A stretch of 64,000 nt of DNA, taken from positions 186,001-250,000 of the forward strand of contig JADDOH010023187.1 in the NCBI GenBank assembly GCA_016648135.1, read 5' to 3'. Positions 20,166-29,925 of the stretch are shown piece by piece; positions within the stretch are counted from its first letter, which is position 1, and the number at the start of each line of letters is the position of its first letter. Below the pieces are notes generated by a model, which worked only from the letters and a program-made list of their open reading frames with translations, made no database searches and had not been told where the DNA came from. The position numbers and the translations under genes are program-made. Source of the stretch: Agrypnia vestita (taxonomy: Eukaryota > Arthropoda > Insecta > Trichoptera > Phryganeidae).

Positions 20166-21599
20166 ATTATATTGTAGTTTGTAAATAATGTTTTATAATA
20201 CACTTATAAATGAAAATTAATTAACCAAAATTAACGATATTTACAAATTTATTTGCCGGTAATTCGGTGATGAAATTTAGCCATATTTTCTAGATAATCT
20301 GTTTACCGACAACTGGTAACGCTTGCTCTGGTGCTAATCGTCCTAACTTTAGTCTTCGAATCTTTGGATCACTGTCTTCGAATCACTTCCCACTCAACGA
20401 GTCTGTATACAATTGAATATTGTATGTGAATTTTCTGTGTCAATTGTTTTTTTGTCTGTTTTGTCGTGGCAACCGGTCAAGACTGAATATATCAACAATA
20501 ATGCACTCTCCTTAAGGCTCTGTGATATGACTCCAGCGAAACGTCGTAAGTCCTATCCATACCGGTCCCATAAAATATCTGTTTTTTTCAATACCTTAAT
20601 AAATCGAACGACCGTACTGTAAACCTAACCTATATCTATAAGTATTATTACGATTTATCCATATTTAGAGAAACCGTCAGCTCGGTGCAACTGCCGAGAC
20701 CCTTTTGACCCGGCGGCTCCGAGCTGCCCTCCTCCCCGGAGCGGCGCGGCCGGGGGCGGAGTATGGTAATACACCGTTTTCAATAACCCGTCGGCGCCCG
20801 GCGCGCGGCGCATCGCCGGAGATGTATGGGCTGTTTAGCATGCTCCCCGCACGGCACCGAAAGTGTTTTCATGCGGTTTTGCGGTTAATTTATTCGTTTA
20901 AATATTAAAAATCTACTTCGCACCGCCACTGAGTCAAACACCCCCCCCCCGCCCGCGGCGACGGCGACGGCTTATTTGAAAACGGGATGAAAAGTGTGTA
21001 TTCGGAATGGGACGATATTTTAAAATTGGAACCTGCATTCCTGGACCAAAGAATATTAAGACTTTTACAATATCTGGCGGAGGAAGACTTTTAATGAATT
21101 CCCTCGAGGGTTGCCGTAAATATGCCAATTTATTCCAAAAGGGAAATATTATTTGTAAAGAAAATTCGGCAGTTCCAAAAAAAAAACAACATTGACGGTG
21201 TCACATGCTTGTTGGCTAGTTTAATATATATTTTCCATGAACGAAGTTCGTTATATTCTGATACTTTGCTGCGTGTCACGCGATAGACCTTTGTTTACCT
21301 CGCTTGCAATTGCAACGCTTGTTTCGTTGTTAATTTCGTACAAACTTGTTTATTCATAACAGAACTCTTCATTTAATTTTCTACATTTTTTCTAAATTTT
21401 CAACCATAAAACTCTTCTGTCCAACATTTTTCTAATTTTTATAAAATGTTTTAACATTGTTATTTAATGTTTAGAACTATTTTACATGGTCGTTAATATA
21501 ATAAGCGAGTAATAATTAAATAAATAGTGTTTAAAATCAGCAAAAATTATTATTACAGGAAAATAATGCTAGAAGAACAAGTTGAAAAAAAAAGTTATT
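20166..21599. other. No gene recognised; GC-rich island inside
   Basis: Positions about 20670-20870 and 20935-20975 are strongly GC- and CpG-rich (GCGCGGCGCATCGCC, a 12-C run, CGGCGACGGCGACGG), in contrast to the surroundings. Short frames cross it, but none has a recognisable domain. It could be an old unmethylated promoter region, a conserved noncoding block or a GC-rich repeat. No further evidence is visible. Confidence 0.4.
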
Positions 21600-21963
21600 A
21601 CTCCCTTTATATTAACTCGTGGCGTCTGCTTGTCTTCTTGTCTGACGAAAAAACTTTGGATCCATTTTAAACCCCTTTCCCGTGATCCAATCCAGCTGAA
21701 ACTTTGCAAGCAGACTCGTGGCGACGATCAAGAAAATCTATCAAATTTTCGTTAAAACAAATTAATAAATTCTTGGATTTTTCATATTTTTAATGTTTTT
21801 TTATTTATTAAGTTGTAGTAAAATATTTCAACGCATCTGGTAGACGCAAAACCTGATTATAGTATAATTTTGGATTTTTGGATTTTTTTTATTACTCCCT
21901 TTCGAAGTGTAAATGATAAAGGGAGTATAATAAAAACTTGGTTTTTATGGGTTACCTTTTTTT
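21600..21963 (+). repeat. ACTCCC family repeat, copy 3
   Basis: Starts ACTCCCTTTATATTAACTCG and ends TTATGGGTTACC plus a T-run. It has the long internal version with a second ACTCCCTTTCG at about 21895, as in copy 1. Confidence 0.75.
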
Positions 21964-21984
21964 AAATCCTCACTGGAAACGGAT

Positions 21985-22260
21985 CGGTAGCATTTAGAAG
22001 AAAATTTGATGCAAATCTACAAAAGTCTTCTCTACCTATCCTCAGGCAAATGAGCAGGCAGAGAAGGCAGATTTGGAGGGAACGTATAGAGAGAATGGAC
22101 CAGACAACACTTCCCAGAGCCATGATGCGCGGGATTCCAGAGGGGCGCTAACCGCCAATGAGATTACCAAAGGGATGGAGAGAGAGCTGGACGTCCTCGT
22201 CACGAGACCGGGACTGACGTGTCAATACAGATCAAGGATCTAATAAAAGAAGAAGAAGAT
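21985..22260 (+). pseudogene. LINE 3' coding end with (GAA)n tail
   Basis: Reads EERIERMDQTTLPRAMMRGI then PEGR; after a frame change, RLPKGWRESW and SSSRDRD. The pattern HVERMxExxLP..RPRGRPxKRWxE is the C-terminal tail of RTE-related endonuclease/RT proteins. The (GAA)4 tract at its end is a LINE 3' terminal microsatellite. Confidence 0.6.
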
Positions 22261-22599
22261 TTTTCAATTTTTTAATGATTCTATTATTTTAACTGTGATT
22301 TAAAAAAAATCTTACTCCCTAGAGTATAAGTTGAAATACAGGGTAGTTCGGCAGAAAAATTAGTTTTGTTTGGCATTATGTGGAAGACTAAAATTCTATT
22401 ATAGCCAAGACTGCTCCTCCGCAGTTACGTTCCCGATAACTATCAATTAGATGTTACTCGTAGTTATCATTGAATATAATGGAATACAGCATTGTTACAC
22501 TTATTAAAAAATATATATAATCTGAATCCGGATGTCATAACTTTTTAAATGGTAATTTACGATCAAGTGTCGCTTAAAGAAGTCCAAGACAATTTATTT

Positions 22600-22778
22600 A
22601 ATTAGTGTATATTATAGATATCTCACAGAGACGAAACTGTATTAATTATGGGAAAGTAGGTATAGAAGTCATTTGGGTGTACACAGGACTTATGACCTGT
22701 CTTTTTATGGTTGGCTTAAGTGATCACTTTACACAATTGTAACATTCGCCATTTCCACCCATGATAGAATATACCATG
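22600..22778 (+). repeat. Direct duplication, copy 1
   Basis: About 179 bases nearly identical to 23137-23314 (the visible difference is around the T-run before GGTTGGCTTAAG). It includes GTGATCACTTTACACAATTG, also found in diverged form, reversed, at 42640-42765. Confidence 0.8.
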
Positions 22779-23063
22779 CTTATTCATTTTTTGGAAGTTG
22801 TATATATGTTCAAATTGCGTGGAAAGCTTTCATATATGAGTTGTAAGCGCCTTTTCCATGCGGCCTGTACAAAGCCATTTTCATTCCCCTAAATCCCCAC
22901 AGATGTCGCTAATGAGAATATCTACATTGATTTTTTACGGAATTTTGGGAGCAATATACTTTATTGTGTTAATGAAATTCATCCGAATACTTGCATTACA
23001 CTAGGATACGCCAGGAAATATTATTTCCAATTTTTGTTAAATTCCTTTTTACCAGTATTTACA

Positions 23064-23376
23064 ATTCAGAATATTTTGAGTTTGTTCAAATCTTTCAGAA
23101 CAGTGCTGGATTTATGTCACAGAGACATTATTAATCAATTAGTGTATATTATAGATATCTCACAGAGACGAAACTGTATTAATTATGGGAAAGTAGGTAT
23201 AGAAGTCATTTGGGTGTACACAGGACTTATGACCTGTCTTTTTTGGTTGGCTTAAGTGATCACTTTACACAATTGTAACATTCGCCATTTCCACCCATGA
23301 TAGAATATACCATGTCTCTGTGACATAAATCCAGCACTGTTCTGAAAGATTTGAACACACTCAAAATATTCTGAAT
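23064..23376. repeat. Inverted-arm structure enclosing direct duplication copy 2
   Basis: Arms at 23064-23127 and 23313-23376 are near-perfect inverted repeats of about 63 bases (AGAACAGTGCTGGATTTATG and complement). The loop is the second copy of the 179-bp duplication (23137-23314). A long hairpin of this age points to a recent rearrangement or fold-back element. No coding content. Confidence 0.75.
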
Positions 23377-24011
23377 TTATTTAAGTTGGAATATGTTTAT
23401 TTTGTCAAGTGGCCAACGCCTGTATTACGAATTTCCGTAGTGCCAGTATCTGAGATGACATCGCTCCATTATTAGGCGCGTAATATGTGCCCTGACAGCT
23501 TTATTGAGCTGCATTTCAGCCGACGAACGCTTTCTTGGCCCCAAATCAACATCGCGAGGCTCCCATTATTAAAATGGCCTCGGGCCCGCACTTCTCGGGT
23601 GCTTTATTTCACTTCGTAGCGTCACTGTTGCGACTGCAATGGAAAAGGACCGGATAGTTTATAAAGCTCAGCGAATTCAATATTAATGCTGGACAGATTT
23701 TTCATAATTTACATGATTCAATCTGTTTGCTGAAGATGTCTTTCAGATTCACGAAGCCTTTGTGGTGCTCTCATTTCCGGGATCCCGGGAATCGAGGGTT
23801 TTCTGGGCACCGGTGCTGACCTTACCTAAGTACCGGGATAACGATGCTGGCGGATGTTTCTTCAACCCTGATTTTTTTTTAAATCATGGATATATTGGTC
23901 TTATTGGGTGTCAAAATATTAAATCAGTTTTTTTAATTGTGTCACGTATTTTTGCATAATGTTTTTTTGTTCATTTATATTTAAAATTTAATTTTATTAG
24001 TATTTGGTTGA
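23377..24011. other. No gene recognised
   Basis: Moderate-GC sequence at 23400-23660, then A+T-rich. No motif or frame supported. Confidence 0.45.
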
Positions 24012-24327
24012 CAAAAAAAAGTAACCCATAAAAACCAAGTTTTTACAATACTCTCTTTCTCATTTTCGGGTTTCGTGTCTACCATGTGCGTCGGAATCTC
24101 CATACAACTTACTGAATTGTATGAAAAAACCATTAAAAATTTGAAAAATCCAAAATTATACTATAATTATTTTTTTTAACGAAAATCTTCTTGATCGTCG
24201 CCACGAGTCTACTAGCAAAGTTTCAGCTCGATTGGATCAAGGGAAAAGTGTTAAAAATCGATCTAAAATTTTTTCGTCCGACAACCAACCAACCAACCAG
24301 ACGCTAGGAGTTAAAAGAAAGGGAGTA
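24012..24327 (-). repeat. ACTCCC family repeat, copy 4
   Basis: Reverse-oriented: an A-run then GTAACCCATAAAAACCAAG at the left, ending AAAGAAAGGGAGT at 24326. It holds the family blocks (CAAAGTTTCAGCTCGATTGG, TTAAAAATCGATC) and the short internal version with TTTCGGGTTTCGTGTCTACC. Confidence 0.75.
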
Positions 24328-24632
24328 ATAATTATCATTTTTTTCTTTTATTTGACGTTTAATTAACTTTTGACTTATCATTAATTTTTAACGAGGTTAG
24401 GAAATTAAAATACACATCGAAAATTCTATACATATAAATCCCTTTGTGCTGTACTACTTCGAGGGAAGTTGTCAGTCATTTCGTGATAACAGCTTTGACA
24501 AGTCAAAAAAAGATCGATCATCAGATTTTTGATCCCTTTGAGCCCTTCTGGCAGAGTAGAAGAGAATGAATGTTACACCACTAGGACACTGGACACTGGA
24601 TGGTTAAGAATGTTGGACTGAATATACTGATC

Positions 24633-24680
24633 GGCCCTGATGATACACCCTGTAATGAAACCGAAACGTAGATCAGAAAG
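24633..24680 (+). ncRNA. Hammerhead-like core, weak helix II
   Basis: CTGATGA at 24637-24643 and GAAACGTA at 24663-24670 keep both invariant boxes and a GUA triplet. The intervening sequence (TACACCCTGTAATGAAACC) aligns with the 10279 copy but no longer pairs well, so it is probably decayed PLE terminal sequence. Confidence 0.35.
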
Positions 24681-24860
24681 ATCGTAAATATATTGCACAA
24701 CACTATTTTGAAAAAAATCTCCGGGATTGAAAGCCCTAACTCGGAGTAAGGGAGAGTAGAATCGTAGTTTTTGTATTTAGGTAGATACTCACTTACATTT
24801 TTTGAATCTTACTAATTTTTTAAATTTTATCCATTTTACAGTTTTTGGGAATTATTAATT

Positions 24861-25060
24861 ATTATCCTCATGATCAACAGCCATTCTATTCTCTTCCTTC
24901 CCAAGTGTCTTCGCTGCTTTGTAATTCCCCCAATTTGATGATAGTATCAAAACGAACAGCAGTTATAGGACGGCCTCTTAGTTTCCCTTGAGTTCCATTG
25001 GATGACCGTATTCGTCCAACGATTATTCGTCCTCCGAGCGATATAGCCTGCCATTTTCAT
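24861..25060 (-). pseudogene. LINE C-terminal tail, family with 38235 and 43190
   Basis: Minus strand reads MKMAGYIARRTNNRWTNTVI then QWNSRETKRPS. This is the KWAGHIARRxDNRWTxxVIxWxPR tail motif of a LINE endonuclease/RT group. Frames break after it. Confidence 0.65.
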
Positions 25061-25134
25061 TTAGATTTCTTTAAAAAAATATATTGATTATTTTATTTGT
25101 TTATATCTACTTTTATGTGAGTTTTTTTTTCACC

Positions 25135-25175
25135 AACATGTTTCAGAAATTACCATTCCATTATCAGGGTGCTGT
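25135..25175 (-). ncRNA. Degenerate hammerhead-like motif
   Basis: Minus strand CCCTGATAATGGAATGG...TTTCTGAAACATG. The first box reads CTGATAA instead of CUGANGA, so it is not expected to be active. Kept because it shows the same PLE terminal layout. Confidence 0.25.
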
Positions 25176-25208
25176 ATAACTTTCATTTTAAAAACAAAAA
25201 GAAAAAAA

Positions 25209-25235
25209 ATATATATATATATATATATATATATA
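25209..25235. repeat. (AT)n microsatellite
   Basis: About 13 uninterrupted AT units following an A-run. Confidence 0.9.
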
Positions 25236-26560
25236 CACTCGGGCCTCGTATAACACGGTTATATGGTTCCACAAAAACCTCGTGTTATACAAATCCGTGT
25301 TATACAAGGTTTGAAGTTCATACAAAATTAGGGTTTGCGTCCCAAAAAAATCGAAGATAGTTTATATGAATATGTACATTATTTTTTTAATAAAAATAAT
25401 ATCAATTTACATATTTATTGAAAAAAAACTTAAATAACCCATACAATATAATTTCTCTTAATCGTAATCATGTATTTTATATATGGATTCATATTTGTAT
25501 AGTCTTATTTACTATTCTTTTTTTGTATAGTCTTCTCTTTTTTCTTCTTTTTTAATATGTTCATACATATTAAGTTTATTGATGTAAAAAGCCATATATA
25601 AATAAATAAATATAATGTAGCATTCATTCATCATCGCTATCACTTAGAATAATTTTTAATTTTTACTCTTTTTCGGTTGTGAGTATTCATCATCGGAGGA
25701 GAGCTCTGAATTTTTTGTGGTTTGCCTTCAAAAAATCGGTTATAAGCAATTGTCTGCTTTTAGCGTATAAATCTTTACGTATTTCCTTATAAGATTCCAA
25801 AATCTGTTGTAATTCCCTCTTGAATTTCGAACTTCTTTCCATTATAGGATCCTTTTCAATTTTCTAATTTAATAGCCAATTCCAAGCCCTCATTTATAGT
25901 TTTTAATGTGAAACCTGTAGCTACCTCGCTGCAACTGCTTTCTGTGTCATTAATTGTGGTAGTTTCATTCAAAATTTCGATTAATTCATTTTCGTTCAAC
26001 GAACGATCCTCCAATATTTCTTGAATATCATGGATATCCATGTTATTAAAACCTTCTACTCCAATACCACGACAAATATTTATTGTCCTTTGGTATTCAT
26101 CTTCTATTGGTGGTAAAACATTTTCTCCGGAGATTACTTCTGGCTACAGCTTTTTCCAACAAGAATTTAAAATTGATTGTTTTATTTCTTTAGCGGATGC
26201 AGAAACAATATCGACACGATTTCGAATAGAACATTTTTTCCATGCTTGTGGCAGTGGAAAATTTTCACTTTGATCGATGTCTTCTACTATTTTTTCAAAT
26301 GTTCGACGAGTGTAATAAGCTTTAAATGTTGAAATTATACCCTGGTCTCAGGGGCTGGATTATACATGTAGTGTTAGGCGGTAAAAATAATATTTCAACA
26401 TTAGGAGTTTCAAATCTTGCGAATGTCCTGGCGCAATGTCCAATATTAATAAAATTTTAAAATCAAGATTCTTGTTCTTCATATAATCTCTTGCATCAGG
26501 TATAAAACAATTGTAAAACCAATCTTTAAAAATAATCTATATATTAATTACTCCAACCAA
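25236..26560 (-). mobile_element. Tigger/jerky-type (pogo group) DNA transposon remnant
   Basis: Contains the C-terminal half of a Tigger-like transposase on the minus strand. Beyond its 3' end is CCTCGTATAACACGG with CGTGTTATACAA repeats at 25242-25310, resembling terminal and subterminal sequence of Tigger elements. The 5' end and N-terminal HTH were not found; sequence to about 26850 may belong to it. Confidence 0.65.
25690..26560 (-). pseudogene. Tigger-like DDE transposase, C-terminal half
   Basis: In order on the minus strand: NCFIPDARDYMKNKNLDFKI, LLILDIAPGHS (the DNAPGHP active-site block with Asp, Asn changed to Ile), after a frameshift VEILFLPPNTTCIIQPL, then a stretch matching AWKKCSIRNRVDIVSASA, GENVLPPIEDEYQ, and MDIHDIQEILEDRSLNENEL. 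It closes with ESYKEIRKDLYAKSRQ. LPPNTTxxIQPxDQG and the acidic C-terminal region are diagnostic of Tigger/jerky proteins. One TAG replaces a Trp codon, and at least two frameshifts are present. Confidence 0.85.
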
Positions 26561-27079
26561 TGTCGTTTCTGCATTTGGATAATTTCTGTTGCCAGTTTAA
26601 AAAAAAACATTTTAGAGTACATTAAAAAGATTAAAAAATATAGGAATACGAACAAACTGATATCAAAAAACATCCAAATCCAAATTATCGAAAATTAAAA
26701 TATCGGAATTTATAGATTTTTTAAAATATTTTCGTGGAATCCGTGTATTTAAAACAGCCAACGTAATTGCAGTCAACGAATTTTTGTGCTGGTCATACCA
26801 CAGAATGACGCTTTATGACATTGACAGTAAGTATACGTTTACGCTTTTCTTTTTATTGTTTTTGCATTAATCTTGCTTCAATAAACGTTCAAAACATTTA
26901 TTTATTAAACATTTATTACGCTTTATATTTTATTTAAACTGCAAAGTGAACTTAACCTTAGATGAACGTCATAACGTCTCTCATATAACCTCAAAAGACT
27001 CACAGCGCGTGGCGCGAATGTCATTTTACGTGTCATTTTCTCCGTATTTATACATAAATATTATTATTTTTCAGAATTC
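26561..27079. other. No gene recognised
   Basis: A+T-rich; possibly decayed upstream part of the Tigger element. No confirmed terminus. Confidence 0.35.
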
Positions 27080-28262
27080 CGATGGAAGACTCAACATCAC
27101 AAACCGGCAATTTGATAATGCGATTCGAGTTCACAATATGAAAGAAGAAATGCCAGACGTAGAGAAATGCCAGAAGAAATGTCAAACATAACAGAAGAGG
27201 AATGTGAAAGAAGGAATGCTGACCAGCGGGAACGTAAAAATGCTAGGCAAAGAGTGTATGCTGAAGGAAGAAATGCGAAATCTTATTTTAAATGTGCAGT
27301 ACAACTGTGCTAATGCATTTGCATCTTTCGGAGTGCAAATAAGTGACATACCAGGTGTAGGCCCGTATTGTTTAAAAATTTCAGGTGAAGTATATCATAG
27401 AACGTCTAGAAGTTTGCAGAGTGATGGAGAGGTGCCGGCATATGCGCAACTATATGTTTACGATGCGGATGAAGCAGTCAGGGTACGTATGAGCCATCCG
27501 TCTAACCTTAGATGTCAACAAAATATAATGGAAACTATTGATAATGTCATCCGTCGTGTAAGTCCATATGCTCTCCAATACAAAAGGTTGAAAGAAGCGG
27601 TTGAGGAAGAAGAATCTATAGTTGCAGAGCACGGGGGCCAGATGCGGAATATTCAACTACTCTTTACGCGTTCTTCGTTAGATGACCAAAGAAGGTATAA
27701 AATGAAGTCGCCATTGTGTATGTAGCAGATTACGAAGGTAGGTTACCGCCAAACGTAGATTTTGCTGTTCACCCTAAGAATGTAGGAGGTCTCCAGCGTA
27801 TTAATATGTTATCAATACATTTAGATCCGATGGTTTTTCCATTGTTATTTCCATCAGGTGAATTTGGTTGGACTCTACAGCCTTAAATAAAACAACATTA
27901 ACTGCATGGTTTAAACTTAACCCACAAGATAATGAGGCATGTAATATTAAGTATCAGGATTTAACTAATTTCTATGTTTTTTCTAGCAATAAGCAGTGGA
28001 AGAAGAGGCAATGTGGCGGGGACAAGATTATTGGTCGCATGTCCCCCGTTTCTCCTAGAAATATAGAATTATACCATTTAAGACTTATTCTTTTACAAGT
28101 GACTGGGGCTACGTCCTTTGAATCTTTGCGGACTATTAATGGTTGTCTCAGTTCCTACATTTCGTGATGCAGTACGAGAATTAGGACTCATCGATGATAT
28201 TGGAGAATGGCATTCCAATGGTGGAAATTTGACTTTTACATTACTTTATTTAACTAGCTATG
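27080..28262 (+). mobile_element. Helitron remnant
   Basis: Carries pieces of the Helitron protein in order, with the Rep endonuclease and Pif1 helicase missing. No 5' TC or 3' CTRR end with hairpin was located, so boundaries are those of the coding remnant. Confidence 0.75.
27195..28262 (+). pseudogene. Helitron transposase fragment (Helitron-like N domain, Rep deleted)
   Basis: It begins with ERRNADQRERKNARQR-type basic sequence. In the frame open at 27204-27725: NCANAFASFGVQISDIPGVG, PYCLKISGEVYHR, AYAQLYVYDADEAVRVRM, NVIRRVSPYALQY and DDQRRYK. These are the Helitron_like_N signatures (SFNxAxAFASFG, GPYCFRIHGQIYH, AQLYIYD, NPYAQAYR, DQRRYN). A frameshift at about 27690 leads to VHPKNVGGLQRINMLSIHLD and FPLLFPSGEFGW. 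Another jump gives LTAWFKLNPQDNEACN, QCGGDKIIGRMSPVSP and LLQVTGATSFESLRTINGC, then FRDAVRELGLIDDIGEW. The HUH Rep motif expected between FGW and LTAWF is absent, a deletion of several hundred codons. Confidence 0.85.
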
Positions 28263-29590
28263 AAAATATCTAAATATAGTTAAGAAAAAAGCAATGTAAG
28301 TGAATAATATAGTAGGTAATTTATTTATTTATTAATCAACGCCCTAGTGGGCTTTTAGAGTACAAGTAAATTAAAAGGATTTTTATGTACTTAACATCAA
28401 ATACATTTTAGAGTAAATAATCAAAAATCAATAATATAAATAAAAACACATTTAAGATAAATGAACAATATAAAATTAATGAACAATATATATAAACGAT
28501 GATTATTACACAAACAAACAGTAGTAATAAGAAACTTTTAACAAATTAATAATAGAGTAAAATAAAGATGATTATACCAATATACCAGATAAATAAGATA
28601 AGAAGATAAAATAAACCAAAAAAATAAATATAAAAGATAAAACCAAAACATATTTAAAAGGGAAGTGAACAATAGTTAGGACTCTTTAAAATAAATTAAT
28701 AAATATAATTCATGTAGTCCATTAAATTGTCATTAATTCTAAGTGTGATCCTACAACGAAAAATGTCTACGAATTCCGAAAATTTGTTTCCAAGGCGATG
28801 CACGCATGTTAACGGTGAATTTAATGCACAGTTATTCCTGTGGGTAATAAAAGTACCTTGGGGAATAAGATTCAAATATAAACATCCATGTGGCGTCTGT
28901 TTGGCGGAAATTATTAAAATTAATTGGGTGCGCGACTTGGCTAGTCCCGCTCTGCTTGGCCATCACTTCGATAGAGGGCGACATGTGTCCACCGCATTTT
29001 AAAAAATAAATAAATACATGATATTTATTTTAAAATAGATAAGGCGGTGTTAGTTTGCAGTTGGTCTCGAAGGGTTAATCCTCCATAAACAGGAAAATTT
29101 TAAAAGGAGAATAAATTGAAAAGGGTTTGTTCCATTATATTTCCCGTCATAAACGGAATATCGAGTGTAGTGCCGGCCATCCGCCGTAATAGAGCCCCTA
29201 ATGGTTATTTTTCCTTATTTATTGCTGTTCGGGCTGGCGAGAAACACGCTCGAATAATAGGGAGAGGAGGACTCCGCGCTGCCGGGGGGAACTCGACCGG
29301 GATTTACTGGTCTGTACGCGTTGTACGATGGGCGATTCAACATTCAAATCAAGTTATGACGCGTTTTGTGTTTCCTGATGACCTGATCGACCCACTGGTC
29401 TGATTCGACGGGAAATATCTGAATGTCAAACTTCATCCTGATCCACTGAAAGAGATAAATCTCTTTTTTTTTTTTGAAGAGTTAAGGTTGTTATTACGGT
29501 CGTTAGACATATTTAACTGTAACTGGTTGCGGATATTTTATACGAACCGTATGTTTTTCCGAGAAACGACCTTTACCCGCGGAGGTAGAT
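28263..29590. other. No gene recognised
   Basis: 28265-28720 is A+T-rich and partly TTTA-rich. 28730-29460 has higher GC and short open frames without any recognisable domain; it may be conserved noncoding sequence. Confidence 0.45.
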
Positions 29591-29612
29591 AGATATATAT
29601 ATATATATATAT
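29591..29612. repeat. (AT)n microsatellite
   Basis: About ten AT units. Confidence 0.85.
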
Positions 29613-29675
29613 GTAACAAAAGGAACTTCTGGACTCCCTCGCGTTTTCTGTAAATGGTCTCCGTGAGAAGACCAA

Positions 29676-29714
29676 GGCCGACGTTTCGACACGGTATCAC
29701 GTGCCATTGTCAAG
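29676..29714 (-). ncRNA. Degenerate hammerhead-like motif in PLE-type terminal sequence
   Basis: Minus strand TTGACAATGGCACG, loop, CGTGTCGAAACGTCGGCC. Helix II (GGCACG/CGTGTC) pairs, and GAAACGTC is intact, but CUGANGA has decayed to CTTGACAA. Confidence 0.3.
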
Positions 29715-29761
29715 GCTAAAAAGGCCTCAAAAGTTACGGATTAGCCGTACTTGTTCGCGGG

Positions 29762-29814
29762 TGACATGAAAGTCTCCCACCAATAAGGCTTATTGGTGGG
29801 AGACTTTCATGTCA
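29762..29814. repeat. Perfect 53-bp hairpin
   Basis: Twenty-six bases at 29762-29787 are followed by a single G and then the exact reverse complement at 29789-29814 (arms start TGACATGAAAGTCTCCCACC). The right arm is continuous with the LINE fragment that follows, so the left arm is probably an inverted copy of LINE sequence created at a 5' junction. Confidence 0.9.
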
Positions 29815-29925
29815 AAACCGTCCAGTGCTCGCTCATTCCTCTTAGTTAGTACCCACGTCTCAGCTGCGTACGTGAGCACTGGCCTAATAAGCGTTTTGTA
29901 CACTAATATTTTGGTGTTTCTGGAC
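29800..29925 (-). pseudogene. LINE reverse transcriptase fragment (same family as 57530)
   Basis: Minus strand reads RNTKILVYKTLIRPVLTYAA then ETWVLTKRNERALDG in frame-corrected form, nearly the same as the RT thumb region at 57800-57890. It is a 5'- and 3'-truncated piece. Confidence 0.7.
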
